Counted from the stretch's first letter, positions 8,724 through 17,506 are shown. The stretch is 63,545 nt of DNA from Streptomyces roseus (GCF_001044425.1 NZ_LFML01000102.1:52960-116504); one strand, 5' to 3'. The notes: generated by a model from the letters alone, not told the origin. Translations and numbers: made by a program.

Positions 8724-9571
8724 CCGACAAGACGATGACCCCCGACGAGGTGGTCGGGCAGCTGCGCAGCGGGATGACGCTGGGCATCGGCGGCTGGGGT
8801 GCGCGGCGCAAGCCCATGGCCCTGGTGCGGGCACTGCTCCGCAGCGAGATCACCGATCTCACCGTGGTCTCGTACGGCGGACCCGACGTCGGCGTGCTCG
8901 CCGCCGCCGGCCGGATCCGCCGCCTCGTCGCCCCCTTCGTCACCCTCGACTCGATCCCTCTGGAGCCGCACTTCCGGGCCGCCCGCGAGAGCGGCGCCTT
9001 CGCCCTCACCGAGTACGACGAGGCCATGTTCATGTGGGGCCTGCACGCCGCCGCGAACCGGCTGCCCTTCCTCCCCGTCCGCGCCGGCCTCGGCTCCGAC
9101 GTCATGCGGATCAACCCGGAGCTGCGGACCGTCACCTCCCCCTACGCCGACGGCGAGGAGCTCGTCGCCGTCCCCGCCCTGCGGATGGACGCCGCCCTCG
9201 TCCACCTCAACCGCGCCGACCGGCTCGGCAACGCCCAGTACCTGGGCCCGGACCCGTACTTCGACGACCTGTTCTGCGAGGCCGCCGACGCCGCGTACGT
9301 CTCCTGCGAGCAGCTCGTGGAGACCGCGGAGCTCTCCAAGGCCGGCCCCCCGCAGTCCCTGCTGGTCAGCCGGCACTCCGTCACGGGCGTCGTGGAGACC
9401 CCGAACGGCGCGCACTTCACCTCCTGCGCCCCCGACTACGGGCGCGACGAGGCCTTCCAGAAGCTGTACGCGGCCACCCCCTGGCCGGAGTTCTCCGCCC
9501 GCTTCCTCTCCGGCGGCGGGGAGCACGCCTACCAGTCGGCCGTCCGGGCCTGGCACGAGGAGCAGCGGTGA
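8720..9571 (+). CDS. ipdA: CoA-transferase-like ring-opening hydrolase, alpha subunit (IpdA)
   Basis: Family I CoA-transferase fold, 283 aa, N-terminal GMTLGIGGWGARRKPMALVR typical of the alpha subunit. In M. tuberculosis IpdAB does not transfer CoA but hydrolyses the last steroid ring (COCHEA-CoA). The start overlaps the echA20 stop (ATGA) and the stop overlaps the ipdB GTG (GTGA), so a 1:1 complex is likely made by coupled translation. The position between echA20 and ipdB, downstream of a KstR2-type operator, supports IpdA over a generic 3-oxoacid CoA-transferase. Confidence 0.87.
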   Translation: MTDKTMTPDEVVGQLRSGMTLGIGGWGARRKPMALVRALLRSEITDLTVVSYGGPDVGVLAAAGRIRRLVAPFVTLDSIPLEPHFRAARESGAFALTEYDEAMFMWGLHAAANRLPFLPVRAGLGSDVMRINPELRTVTSPYADGEELVAVPALRMDAALVHLNRADRLGNAQYLGPDPYFDDLFCEAADAAYVSCEQLVETAELSKAGPPQSLLVSRHSVTGVVETPNGAHFTSCAPDYGRDEAFQKLYAATPWPEFSARFLSGGGEHAYQSAVRAWHEEQR

Positions 9572-10374
9572 GCGCATCGGAAACGGCGGGCACGGCGGGC
9601 ACGTCCGGGACAGCGGGCACGGCCGGCACGGGGACGGACGTCTCGCGGGCGGACGTCTCGCGAGCGGAGTACTGCGTGCTCGCCTGCGCCGAGGCGTGGC
9701 GCGGCAACGGGGAGGTGCTGGCCAGTCCGATGGGATTGATCCCGTCGTTCGGGGCCCGGCTGGCGAAGCGGACCTTCTCCCCCGACCTCCTGATGACCGA
9801 CGGCGAGGCGCTGCTGGTCGGTCTCGACGGGGAGACGGAGGGCTGGCTCCCCTACCGGCGCCACCTCACCATGGTCACCGGCGGCCGGCGGCACGTGATG
9901 ATGGGCGCCAGCCAGATCGACCGCTTCGGCAACCAGAACATCTCCTGCATCGGGGACTGGGCCCGGCCCTCGCGCCAGCTCCTCGGGGTGCGCGGCGCCC
10001 CCGTCAACACGCTCAACAATCCGGTGAGTTACTGGATCCCCCGGCATTCGACGCGGGTCTTCGTGGAGCGGGTCGACATGGTGAGCGGGGTGGGTTACGA
10101 CCGGGCGGCGGCGGCCGGGGTGACCCGATTCCACCGGCTCCCCCGGGTGGTCAGCGATCTCGGCGTCTTCGACTTCGCCGGCCCGGACCACTCGATGCGG
10201 CTGGCCTCCCTCCACCCTGGCGTCACCGTCGAACAGGTCCGCGAGGCCACCGGGTTCGCCCTGGCCGTGCCCGGCGAGGTCCCGTACACCCGGGAGCCGA
10301 CCGCCGAGGAGCTGCGGCTGATCCGCGAGGTGATCGACCCGAAGGGGCTGCGCGACCGGGAAGTGCGGGGCTGA
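9568..10374 (+). CDS. ipdB: CoA-transferase-like ring-opening hydrolase, beta subunit (IpdB)
   Basis: Beta subunit of the IpdAB complex, 268 aa, GTG start. The conserved body begins at AEYCVLACAEAWRGNGEVLASPMG and contains the beta-subunit segment RRHVMMGASQIDRFGNQNIS. The first 30 or so residues are an unusual Ala/Gly/Thr/Ser repeat encoded by a 12-nt DNA repeat (about 9580-9640) followed by a duplicated GTDVSRADVSRA stretch; this is probably a disordered, non-essential extension. The gene is coupled to ipdA and followed 4 bp later by ipdC. Confidence 0.87.
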   Translation: MSASETAGTAGTSGTAGTAGTGTDVSRADVSRAEYCVLACAEAWRGNGEVLASPMGLIPSFGARLAKRTFSPDLLMTDGEALLVGLDGETEGWLPYRRHLTMVTGGRRHVMMGASQIDRFGNQNISCIGDWARPSRQLLGVRGAPVNTLNNPVSYWIPRHSTRVFVERVDMVSGVGYDRAAAAGVTRFHRLPRVVSDLGVFDFAGPDHSMRLASLHPGVTVEQVREATGFALAVPGEVPYTREPTAEELRLIREVIDPKGLRDREVRG

Positions 10375-10378
10375 GGCG

Positions 10379-11464
10379 ATGACGACGGCGATGCCCCTGA
10401 AGACGGCGTTCACGAAACTGGTCGGGGTCGAGCATCCGATCGTGCAGACCGGCATGGGCTGGGTGGCCGGCCCGCGCCTGGTCTCGGGCGCCGCCAACGC
10501 GGGCGCCCTCGGCATCCTGGCCTCCGCGACGATGACCGTGGAGGAGCTGCGCGCGGCGGTCCGCGAGGTCCGCTCCCGTACGGACGCCCCGTTCGGGGTG
10601 AACCTGCGTGCGGACGCGGGGGACGCCGCGGAGCGGGTGCGGCTGATCATCGACGAGGGCGTGCGGGTGGCCTCGTTCGCGCTCGCCCCCTCGAAGGAGC
10701 TGATCGCCCGGCTGAAGGACGCGGGCGTGGTGGTGATCCCCTCGATCGGGGCCCGCCGGCATGCCGAGAAGGTCGCGGCCTGGGGAGCCGACGCGGTGAT
10801 CGTGCAGGGCGGCGAGGGCGGCGGGCACACCGGGGAGGTGGCCACGACCGTCCTGCTGCCCCAGGTGGTCGACGCCGTGGACATCCCGGTGGTGGCGGCG
10901 GGCGGCTTCCACGACGGGCGCGGGCTGGTGGCCGCCCTGTCGTACGGTGCCGCGGGCATCGCCATGGGCACCCGCTTCCTGCTGACCTCGGACTCCACCG
11001 TCCCGGACGCGGTCAAGGCCCGTTACCTGGAGGCCGGAGTCAAGGACGTCACCCTCACCACGGCCGTGGACGGACTCCCGCACCGGATGCTCCGTACCGA
11101 GCTCGTCGCCTCCCTGGAGCGGGCGGGCCGTACGCGGGCCCTGGCGCGGGCGGTCCGGCACGCGGCCGCGTTCCGCAGGCTGTCGGGGCTGTCCTGGCCG
11201 CAGATGGTGCGCGACGGCCTCGCGATGAAACACGGCAAGGACCTGTCCTGGAGCCAGGTCCTGCTCGCCGCGAACACCCCCATGCTCCTCAAGGCGTCCA
11301 TGGTCGAGGGCCGTACGGACCTCGGCGTCATGGCATCGGGCCAGGTCGCGGGGGTGATCGAGGATCTCCCTTCCTGTGCGGAGCTCGTCGCCCGCGTCAT
11401 GGCCGAGGCGCACGGTGTGCTCGGGCACCTGCGCTCGCTCGACGCCCTGCCACCACCAGGGTGA
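10379..11464 (+). CDS. ipdC: Flavin-dependent reductase of the nitronate monooxygenase family (IpdC-like)
   Basis: FMN-binding TIM barrel, 361 aa. Motifs include the N-terminal HPIVQTGMGWVAGPRLVSGAANAG, the flavin-binding QGGEGGGHTG near residue 140, and AAGGFHDGRGLVAALSYGAAG. The family is annotated as nitronate monooxygenase, but in KstR2 regulons IpdC acts on a HIP-derived CoA thioester, preparing the ring for hydrolysis by EchA20. It is the last gene of the operon. An alternative start is ATG 10391. Assignment rests on synteny and operator as well as family. Confidence 0.82.
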   Translation: MTTAMPLKTAFTKLVGVEHPIVQTGMGWVAGPRLVSGAANAGALGILASATMTVEELRAAVREVRSRTDAPFGVNLRADAGDAAERVRLIIDEGVRVASFALAPSKELIARLKDAGVVVIPSIGARRHAEKVAAWGADAVIVQGGEGGGHTGEVATTVLLPQVVDAVDIPVVAAGGFHDGRGLVAALSYGAAGIAMGTRFLLTSDSTVPDAVKARYLEAGVKDVTLTTAVDGLPHRMLRTELVASLERAGRTRALARAVRHAAAFRRLSGLSWPQMVRDGLAMKHGKDLSWSQVLLAANTPMLLKASMVEGRTDLGVMASGQVAGVIEDLPSCAELVARVMAEAHGVLGHLRSLDALPPPG

Positions 11465-11492
11465 CCTCCTTCCCCGCTCCCGGAGCCGCCAG

Positions 11493-12431
11493 ATGAGCCG
11501 TGCCCCAATCCGCCTGGCGATCGCGGTGCTCGCGTCCGCCCTCGCCATCGGGACCCTGCCCGCCGCCGCGCACGCCGCGCCGGCGGCACACAGCACCAGC
11601 ACCAGCACCACCGCCGGCCGGTACCACCAGCAGGCGGAAACGATGCGCCAGATCCCCCTCCAGGGCGCGGTCAACGTCCGCGACCTGGGCGGCCACCGCA
11701 CCTGGACCGGTGGCCGGGTCCGCGAGGGACTGGTCTACCGCTCCGACGCGCTCGGCAAGCTGACCCCGGCGGACATCGCCGCCCTCTCCGGTCTCGGCCT
11801 CACGAAGGTCGTCGACTTCCGCATCCCCCTGGAGCTCCGGTACGACGGCACTGACCGGCTGCCCGCCGGGCTCACCCCCACCTCCCGGCCCGTCAGCGAC
11901 CTCGGCCTGTACGCGACCCTCCTCACCGCGATATCCAGCGGCGACCCCGCCACGCAGGAGCAGATGCTCGGAGGCGGCCGCGCCGAGGCCTACATGCGCG
12001 ACATCTACCGCACCTTCGTGACGAGCCCCGAGAACCGGGCGCAGTTCGCGGCGACGCTGCGGGAGATCACGTACGGCAGGCAGGGCCCGCTGCTGTACCA
12101 CTGCACCTCGGGCAAGGACCGTACCGGCTGGATGAGTTACGTCCTGCTGCGCGCCCTGGCCGTCCCCGAGGCCGGCGCCACGGGCGACTACCTCGCGTCG
12201 AACACCTTCCGCGCCGCGTACGACGCCCAGGTGCGGGCGGGCCTGAAGCAGTCCGGGCGGATGCAGAACCCGGACCTGCTGATCCCGCTCCAGGAGGTCC
12301 GCCAGGACTATCTGGACGCGGCGACCGCGCAGATGGACGCGGACTACGGCGGCTTCTACGGCTACCTCACGGACGGCCTCGGCCTGGACCTGCGGACGCT
12401 CGCGAAGCTCCAGGACAAGCTGGTCCGCTGA
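11493..12431 (+). CDS. Secreted tyrosine/serine protein phosphatase
   Basis: Exported 312-aa phosphatase. Residues 1-29 form a signal peptide ending AAAHA-AP. The phosphatase P-loop HCTSGKDRTG is at residues 203-212, with nucleophile Cys204 and Arg210 (C-x5-R). The N-terminal NVRDLGGHRTWTGGRVREGLVYRS is the hallmark of the Y_phosphatase3 family, related to mycobacterial PtpB. Substrates are unknown. It is 28 bp past ipdC but has no obvious metabolic link and ends in a strong bidirectional terminator. Confidence 0.88.
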   Translation: MSRAPIRLAIAVLASALAIGTLPAAAHAAPAAHSTSTSTTAGRYHQQAETMRQIPLQGAVNVRDLGGHRTWTGGRVREGLVYRSDALGKLTPADIAALSGLGLTKVVDFRIPLELRYDGTDRLPAGLTPTSRPVSDLGLYATLLTAISSGDPATQEQMLGGGRAEAYMRDIYRTFVTSPENRAQFAATLREITYGRQGPLLYHCTSGKDRTGWMSYVLLRALAVPEAGATGDYLASNTFRAAYDAQVRAGLKQSGRMQNPDLLIPLQEVRQDYLDAATAQMDADYGGFYGYLTDGLGLDLRTLAKLQDKLVR

Positions 12432-12518
12432 ACCGTCCCGCCCCACGGCGCAAACACGGACGCCGGGCAAGACGACCCCGGGCAATCGGACCCCGGGCAA
12501 TCCGACCCCGGGCAGCAC

Positions 12519-12554
12519 GACGCCGGGCAGCACCCTCAGGTGCTGCCCGGCGTC
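12519..12554. terminator. Strong bidirectional terminator
   Basis: A perfect 16-bp stem (12519-12534 with 12539-12554) closes a CTCA loop between the convergent phosphatase and helicase genes. Directly upstream (about 12460-12518) are short degenerate repeats of accccgggcaatcc that share sequence with the stem. Confidence 0.9.
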
Positions 12555-12574
12555 ATCGCGCGTAGGGGGGCGGG

Positions 12575-14263
12575 TCAGACCGCCCGGCGCCGCCCCTGGC
12601 CCGCGGAGCCGACCCGGCTGCGCGAGGAGGCCGCGGCCGCGCCGCCGGCCGAGGCGGTGGCGCTGCCCGCGCCGCGCCGGGACTGGCCGCCGTTGCCCGA
12701 GCCGCCGGAGCCGCCCTGGCCGCGCCGGGACTGGCCCGAACCGGAGGCCGCCGGGGCCTGGCCGGAGCCCGCGCCGCCGGAGCGGCGGCCGCGGCCGCCG
12801 GCCGCGGGGGCGCCGCCCGTGGCGGAGCCGGTGCGCGGGCCGCTCGAACGGCGGCGGGAGGAGCCGGTGCCCGCGCCCGAGCCGGAGCGCGCCTTGGCCG
12901 GGGCCGGCTGCTGCGGCACTTCCAGCACCACGGGGATGCCCGAGGGCTCCTTGGCGCCGGTGAGCCGGGACAGTTCCTCGTCGGAGGACTTGATCTGCGC
13001 GGTGCGCGGGGAGATCCCGGCGTCCGACATCAGGCGGGTCATGTCCCGCCGCTGGTCGGGCAGTACGAGGGTGACCACGCTGCCGGACTCGCCGGCGCGC
13101 GCGGTACGGCCGCCGCGGTGCAGGTAGTCCTTGTGGTCGGTCGGCGGGTCGATGTTGACGACGAGGTCGAGGTCGTCGATGTGGATGCCGCGCGCGGCCA
13201 CGTTGGTGGCGATCAGCGCGGTGACCTCGCCGGTCTTGAACCAGTCCAGGGTCCGGTTGCGCTGCGGCTGCGAACGGCCGCCGTGCAGGCCGGAGGCGCG
13301 GACGCCGTCCGCGAGGAGCTTCTTGACCAGGCGGTCGACCCCGCGCTTGGTGTCCACGAACATGATCACCCGGCCGTCGCGAGCGGCTATGCGCGTGGCC
13401 ACGGCCTTCTTGTCGGTCTCGTCCATGACGTACAGGACGTGGTGCTCCATCGTGCTGACCGCGCCGGCGGACGGGTCGACGGAGAACGCGACCGGGTCGT
13501 GCAGGAACATCTTGACGAGCTTGTCGATGTTCTTGTCGAGGGTCGCCGAGAACAGCATGGTCTGGCCCTCGGGCCGGACCTGCTTGAGCAGGGCGGTGAC
13601 CTGCGGCATGAAGCCCATGTCGGTCATCTGGTCGGCCTCGTCGAGAACCGTGATCTCGACCTGCGAGAGGTCGGCGTCGCCGCGGTCGATGAGGTCCTTC
13701 AGACGGCCGGGGGTGGCGACGAGCACCTCGGCGCCGCGGCGCAGGGCGCCGGACTGCCGGTTGATCGACATGCCGCCGACGACGGTCGTGGTGCGCAGGT
13801 TGACGGCCGTGGCGTACGGTGCCAGGGCGTCGGTGACCTGCTGCGCGAGCTCGCGGGTCGGTACGAGGACCATCGCGAGCGGCTGCTTCGGCTGCGCGCG
13901 GCGGCCGGCGGTGCGGGCCAGCAGGGCGAGGCCGAAGGCCAGCGTCTTGCCGGAGCCGGTGCGGCCGCGGCCGAGGAGGTCACGGCCGGCGAGCGAGTTC
14001 GGCAGCGTCGCGGCCTGGATGGGGAACGGCTCGGTGACGCCCTGGGCGGCGAGGGTCTTCAGCAGCGCCTCGGGCATGCCCATGTCCTCGAACGCGGTGA
14101 CCGGCTCAAGCGCTGGGGTCAGCGGTTCGGGCATGGTGAATTCTTGGGGCCGGGCGACGGGGGCGGACTTCTGCCGTCCCGCGCCAGCCTTCGGACGTCC
14201 CTGGGCCGCACCTCGACCCCGGGTGGGGCGGCGGCTGGGTCGTGCGGAGCTGGAGCTGGTCAT
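12575..14263 (-). CDS. DEAD-box ATP-dependent RNA helicase
   Basis: ATP-dependent RNA unwinding, 562 aa. All core motifs are present: Q motif region PFPIQAATLP, motif I GRTGSGKT, Ia PTRELA, Ib TPGRL, II DEAD, III SAT, IV MFVDTKRG, V ARGIHIDDLDLVV, VI HRGGRTARAG. The C-terminus (about 440-562) is a Gly/Ser/Arg-rich basic tail, probably for RNA binding. ATG 14263 is chosen because AGGAGG lies 12 nt upstream. The next gene upstream encodes a cold-shock protein, a common pairing for RNA structure control in the cold. Confidence 0.93.
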   Translation of the reverse strand: MTSSSSARPSRRPTRGRGAAQGRPKAGAGRQKSAPVARPQEFTMPEPLTPALEPVTAFEDMGMPEALLKTLAAQGVTEPFPIQAATLPNSLAGRDLLGRGRTGSGKTLAFGLALLARTAGRRAQPKQPLAMVLVPTRELAQQVTDALAPYATAVNLRTTTVVGGMSINRQSGALRRGAEVLVATPGRLKDLIDRGDADLSQVEITVLDEADQMTDMGFMPQVTALLKQVRPEGQTMLFSATLDKNIDKLVKMFLHDPVAFSVDPSAGAVSTMEHHVLYVMDETDKKAVATRIAARDGRVIMFVDTKRGVDRLVKKLLADGVRASGLHGGRSQPQRNRTLDWFKTGEVTALIATNVAARGIHIDDLDLVVNIDPPTDHKDYLHRGGRTARAGESGSVVTLVLPDQRRDMTRLMSDAGISPRTAQIKSSDEELSRLTGAKEPSGIPVVLEVPQQPAPAKARSGSGAGTGSSRRRSSGPRTGSATGGAPAAGGRGRRSGGAGSGQAPAASGSGQSRRGQGGSGGSGNGGQSRRGAGSATASAGGAAAASSRSRVGSAGQGRRRAV

Positions 14264-14365
14264 GCGAGAAAGCCCTCCTGAAACCGGCAAGGTAAAGCAA
14301 AGTGCGAAACAGCAGACAAGCCGGGGCCCGCACCTTGCGGTGCGGACCCCGGCAAGCTGAAGCAA

Positions 14366-14569
14366 TTAGGCGGGGAGGATGTTCTCCGCCTGGGGGCCCT
14401 TCTGGCCCTGGGTCACGTCGAACGAGACGCGCTGACCCTCGGTGAGCTCACGGAAGCCCTGGGTGGCGATGTTCGAGTAGTGGGCGAACACGTCCGGACC
14501 GCCACCGTCCTGCTCGATGAAGCCGAAGCCCTTTTCCGAGTTGAACCACTTCACGGTGCCAAGTGCCAT
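14366..14569 (-). CDS. Cold-shock protein (CspA family)
   Basis: Single-strand RNA/DNA chaperone of 67 aa. It begins MALGTVKWFNSEKGFGFI with RNP1 KGFGFI and has RNP2 DVFAHYS. ATG 14569 has an AGGAG site 8 nt upstream; the longer frame adds 17 non-conserved residues. It lies upstream of the DEAD-box helicase on the same strand, about 100 bp away. Its leader contains a terminator-like hairpin (14617-14658). Confidence 0.93.
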   Translation of the reverse strand: MALGTVKWFNSEKGFGFIEQDGGGPDVFAHYSNIATQGFRELTEGQRVSFDVTQGQKGPQAENILPA

Positions 14570-14616
14570 TTTAAATCTCCTGAATAGGCGGCAAAGGGCC
14601 CCATCCGGAGATTCCG

Positions 14617-14658
14617 GCAAAACAATAAAAGCGCCTGAGGAACATTCCCGTCAGGCGC
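14617..14658 (-). terminator. Intrinsic-terminator-like hairpin upstream of the cold-shock gene
   Basis: Read on the minus strand, GCGCCTGA (14658-14651) pairs with TCAGGCGC (14638-14631) across a 12-nt loop and is followed by TTTTATTGTTTT. A U-rich tract is rare in Streptomyces. It may end the fadA6-kstR2-ipdF transcript, or sit in the csp leader as an attenuator or thermosensor if the promoter is further upstream. Confidence 0.65.
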
Positions 14659-14864
14659 ACATAAAGTTCATGGGTACCACAACTGCAACGGATCCAAAGC
14701 TAGCACACCTCGGCCGGAAGATGCTGCAACCACCCCCACACATCCGCGCGCGCCCGCGGTAACGCCCGGGCGCGGCCCGCCGTGCGGACGGCCGAGGTCC
14801 GCGCCGGGGCCCGCGCCCGGGGGCTGCGTCCGGGGGTCTGCGCCGAGGCCTGCGGCGTCCGGCC

Positions 14865-16022
14865 TCACAGCCGCTCGATGATGGTGACGTTGGCCTGGCC
14901 GCCGCCCTCGCACATGGTCTGGAGGCCGTACCGGCCGCCCGTGCGCTCCAGTTCGTGGAGCAGCGTGGTCATGAGTTTCACCCCCGTGGCGCCCAGCGGA
15001 TGGCCCAGTGCGATGGCCCCGCCGTTGACGTTCACCCGTTCGGGATCGGCGCCCGTCTCCTTCAGCCAGGCCAGGACGACGGGGGCGAAGGCCTCGTTGA
15101 TCTCCACCAGGTCGATGTCGTCCAGCGACATGCCGGTCTTCTTCAGCGCGTACGCCGTCGCCGGGATCGGGGCAGAGAGCATCCGGATCGGGTCCTCGCC
15201 GCGTACGGACAGGTGGTGGATGCGGGCCCGCGGCCGCAGGCCGTGCTCGGCCACGGCCCGCTCGGAGGCGATCAGCATGGCCGCCGCGCCATCGGAGACC
15301 TGCGAGGAGACGGCCGCGGTGATCGTGCCGCCCTCGACCACGGGCTTGAGCCCGGCCATCTTCTCCAGCGTGGTGTCCCGGCGCGGGCCCTCGTCGGCGC
15401 GCACGTCCCCGTACGCCACCGTCTCGCGGGTGAAGCGTCCCTCGTCGATGGCCCTGATGGCGCGCCGGTGCGAGCGGAGCGCGAACTCCTCCATGTCGCG
15501 GCGCGTGATCCCCCACTTCCGCGCGATCAGCTGCGCGCCGTGGAACTGATTGACCGGCGCGTCCCCGTACCGGGCCCGCCAGCCCTCGCTGCCCGCGTAG
15601 GGGCCCTCCGTGAGGCCGAGCGGTTCCGCGGCCTGCCGCGAGGCGAAGGCGATGGGGATCATCGACATGTTCTGGGTCCCGCCCGCGACGACCAGGTCCT
15701 GGGTGCCGGAGAGCACGCCCTGCGCCGCGAAGTGGACGGCCTGCTGCGAAGATCCGCACTGGCGGTCGACGGTGACCCCCGGCACCTCCTCGGGCAGTCC
15801 CGCCGCCAGCCAGGCCGTCCGCGCGATGTCCCCGGCCTGCGGGCCGACCGTGTCCAGGCAGCCGAAGACCACGTCCTCGACGGCGGCCGGGTCCACCCCG
15901 GACCGTTCCACCAGTGCCTTCAGGACGTGCGCGCCCAGGTCGGCCGGGTGGACGCCCGAGAGGCCTCCTCCGCGCCGGCCCACGGGGGTGCGTACGGCGT
16001 CGACGATGTAGGCCTCGGGCAT
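14865..16022 (-). CDS. fadA6: Thiolase / acetyl-CoA acyltransferase (FadA6-like)
   Basis: Thiolytic cleavage of a beta-ketoacyl-CoA, 385 aa. Active-site Cys89 is in VDRQCGSSQQA; the His of GHPLG lies in NGGAIALGHPLGATG; the second Cys is in MCEGGGQAN. Synteny (thiolase-TetR-SDR, matching Rv3556c-Rv3557c-Rv3559c) points to FadA6, which acts late in HIP degradation. It starts 20 bp after the kstR2 stop in the leftward operon ipdF-kstR2-fadA6. Confidence 0.9.
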   Translation of the reverse strand: MPEAYIVDAVRTPVGRRGGGLSGVHPADLGAHVLKALVERSGVDPAAVEDVVFGCLDTVGPQAGDIARTAWLAAGLPEEVPGVTVDRQCGSSQQAVHFAAQGVLSGTQDLVVAGGTQNMSMIPIAFASRQAAEPLGLTEGPYAGSEGWRARYGDAPVNQFHGAQLIARKWGITRRDMEEFALRSHRRAIRAIDEGRFTRETVAYGDVRADEGPRRDTTLEKMAGLKPVVEGGTITAAVSSQVSDGAAAMLIASERAVAEHGLRPRARIHHLSVRGEDPIRMLSAPIPATAYALKKTGMSLDDIDLVEINEAFAPVVLAWLKETGADPERVNVNGGAIALGHPLGATGVKLMTTLLHELERTGGRYGLQTMCEGGGQANVTIIERL

Positions 16023-16042
16023 GTCGGGTGCTCCTTCGGGGG

Positions 16043-16693
16043 TCAGCTGCGTACGGCGATCCCGTCCAGCACCATCGACAGGTACTGGCGGGCGATCTCC
16101 TCGGGGCTGTGCTGTCCTCCCGGCCGGTACCAGGACGCCGCCACCCACACCGTGTCGCGGACGAAGCGGTAGGTGAGGCGGATGTCGAGGTCGGCCCGGA
16201 AGACCTTGGCGGCCACCCCGCGCTCCAGCGTCCCCAGCCAGGCCTTCTCGAACTTCTGCTGCGAGTCGGAGAGGTAGTGGAAGCGGGGCTGCGCGGACAG
16301 GTGCCGGGATTCCTTCTGGTAGATCGCGACGGCGGCGCGGTGCCGGTCGATCTCCCGGAAGGACTCGGTGACGAGGGCCTCGATGGTCTCCCGGGGGCCG
16401 AGGCCGGCGGCGAGGACGGTGTCGTAGCCCTGCCACAGCTCGGTGAGGAAGGCGGAGAGGATCTCGTCGAGCATCGATTCCTTGGAATCGAAGTGGTAGT
16501 AGAGGCTGCCGGCGAGCATGCCGGCGGCGTCGGCGATCTTGCGGACGGTGGTGGCGTTGTAGCCCTGCGCGGCGAAGACCTCGGCGGCGGTGTCGAGGAG
16601 CTCGCGCCGGCGCTCGGGCGAGGCGCTCACCTGGGGCTTCCTCTTGGCGGTCGGCTCGGCGGGGGACTCGGCTGTCGGCTTGTTCGTTGGCAC
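16043..16693 (-). CDS. kstR2: TetR-family repressor (KstR2-like)
   Basis: Transcriptional repressor of HIP catabolism, relieved in mycobacteria by HIP-CoA. The 216-aa protein has a Lys/Pro/Ala-rich lead, then a TetR HTH at about residues 27-75 (RRRELLDTAAEVFAAQGYNA, then IADAAGMLAGSLYYHFDSKE), and a helical ligand domain. It is autoregulated if, as inferred, it binds the palindrome at 17520-17539 upstream of its operon. The second copy at 7912-7930 would bring the distant echA20-ipdABC unit under the same control. Confidence 0.88.
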   Translation of the reverse strand: MPTNKPTAESPAEPTAKRKPQVSASPERRRELLDTAAEVFAAQGYNATTVRKIADAAGMLAGSLYYHFDSKESMLDEILSAFLTELWQGYDTVLAAGLGPRETIEALVTESFREIDRHRAAVAIYQKESRHLSAQPRFHYLSDSQQKFEKAWLGTLERGVAAKVFRADLDIRLTYRFVRDTVWVAASWYRPGGQHSPEEIARQYLSMVLDGIAVRS

Positions 16694-16708
16694 GGGCCCA
16701 TTCTGGGC

Positions 16709-17506
16709 CTACGGATGCTGGCTGCTGACCGAGACGGTCTCGCCCGTCATGTACGACGCGTAGCCGCTGGCCAGGAACACGATGACGTTGGCGACCTCCC
16801 AGGGCTCGGCGTACCGGCCGAAGGCCTCGCGGGCCGTCAGCTCGGTCAGCAGTTCCCGGCTGGTGACCTTCACCAGGTGCGGGTGCATGGCGAGGCTCGG
16901 GGCGACCGCGTTGACCCGTACGCCGAACTCGGCCGCCTCCAGGGCGGCGCAGCGGGTCAGCGCCATGACCCCGGCCTTGGCGGCGGCGTAGTGGGCCTGG
17001 CCGGTCTGGGCGCGCCAGCCGACGACGGAGGCGTTGTTGACGACGACCCCGCCCCGGCCGGAGGCCTTGAAGGAGCGCAGGGCGGCCCGGGTGCAGCGGA
17101 AGGTCCCGTTCAGGGTGACGTCGAGGACCTTGGCCCACTGTTCGTCGGCCATGTCGACGAGGGCGGCGGTGCCGCCGAGCCCGGCGTTGTTGACGACGAG
17201 GTCCAGAGCGCCGTGGGTCTGCTCGGCGAGCGCGAACAGGGCCCCGACCTGGTCCTCGTCGGTGACGTCGCAGGGCAGGGAGGTGACGCGGGCGGCGCCG
17301 AACTCGGCGGCGAGGGCCTGTTCGGTCTCCTTCAGTCGGCGGGCGTGCGCGTCGCCGATGAGGATGCGGGCGCCCTCCTCCAGGAAGCGGCGGGCGGTGG
17401 CCCCGCCGATCCCGGCTCCGGCGGCGGCGGTGATGACGGCCGTGCGGCCTTGGAGCAGCCCGTGACCCGGCACGTAGTCGGGGGCCTTGGGGGTGTTCAT
17501 GCTCAT
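16709..17506 (-). CDS. ipdF: Short-chain dehydrogenase (IpdF-like)
   Basis: SDR of 265 aa. In M. tuberculosis IpdF oxidises the ring hydroxyl of 5-OH-HIP-CoA. Visible motifs are TAAAGAGIGGATARRFLEEG (a variant TGxxxGIG with Ala for Gly), LVVNNAG, and the active-site YAAAKAG. First gene of the operon ipdF-kstR2-fadA6, 14 nt from the operator. The order SDR-TetR-thiolase is the main reason for choosing IpdF over another SDR. Confidence 0.83.
   Translation of the reverse strand: MSMNTPKAPDYVPGHGLLQGRTAVITAAAGAGIGGATARRFLEEGARILIGDAHARRLKETEQALAAEFGAARVTSLPCDVTDEDQVGALFALAEQTHGALDLVVNNAGLGGTAALVDMADEQWAKVLDVTLNGTFRCTRAALRSFKASGRGGVVVNNASVVGWRAQTGQAHYAAAKAGVMALTRCAALEAAEFGVRVNAVAPSLAMHPHLVKVTSRELLTELTAREAFGRYAEPWEVANVIVFLASGYASYMTGETVSVSSQHP

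Noticed and set aside
8720..10374. Generic 3-oxoacid/acetate CoA-transferase
   Set aside because: Same fold, but gene order and the operator point to IpdAB hydrolase; a final decision needs phylogeny.
10379..11464. Plain nitronate monooxygenase
   Set aside because: The family label fits, but the gene follows echA20-ipdA-ipdB under a KstR2-type operator, which favours IpdC.
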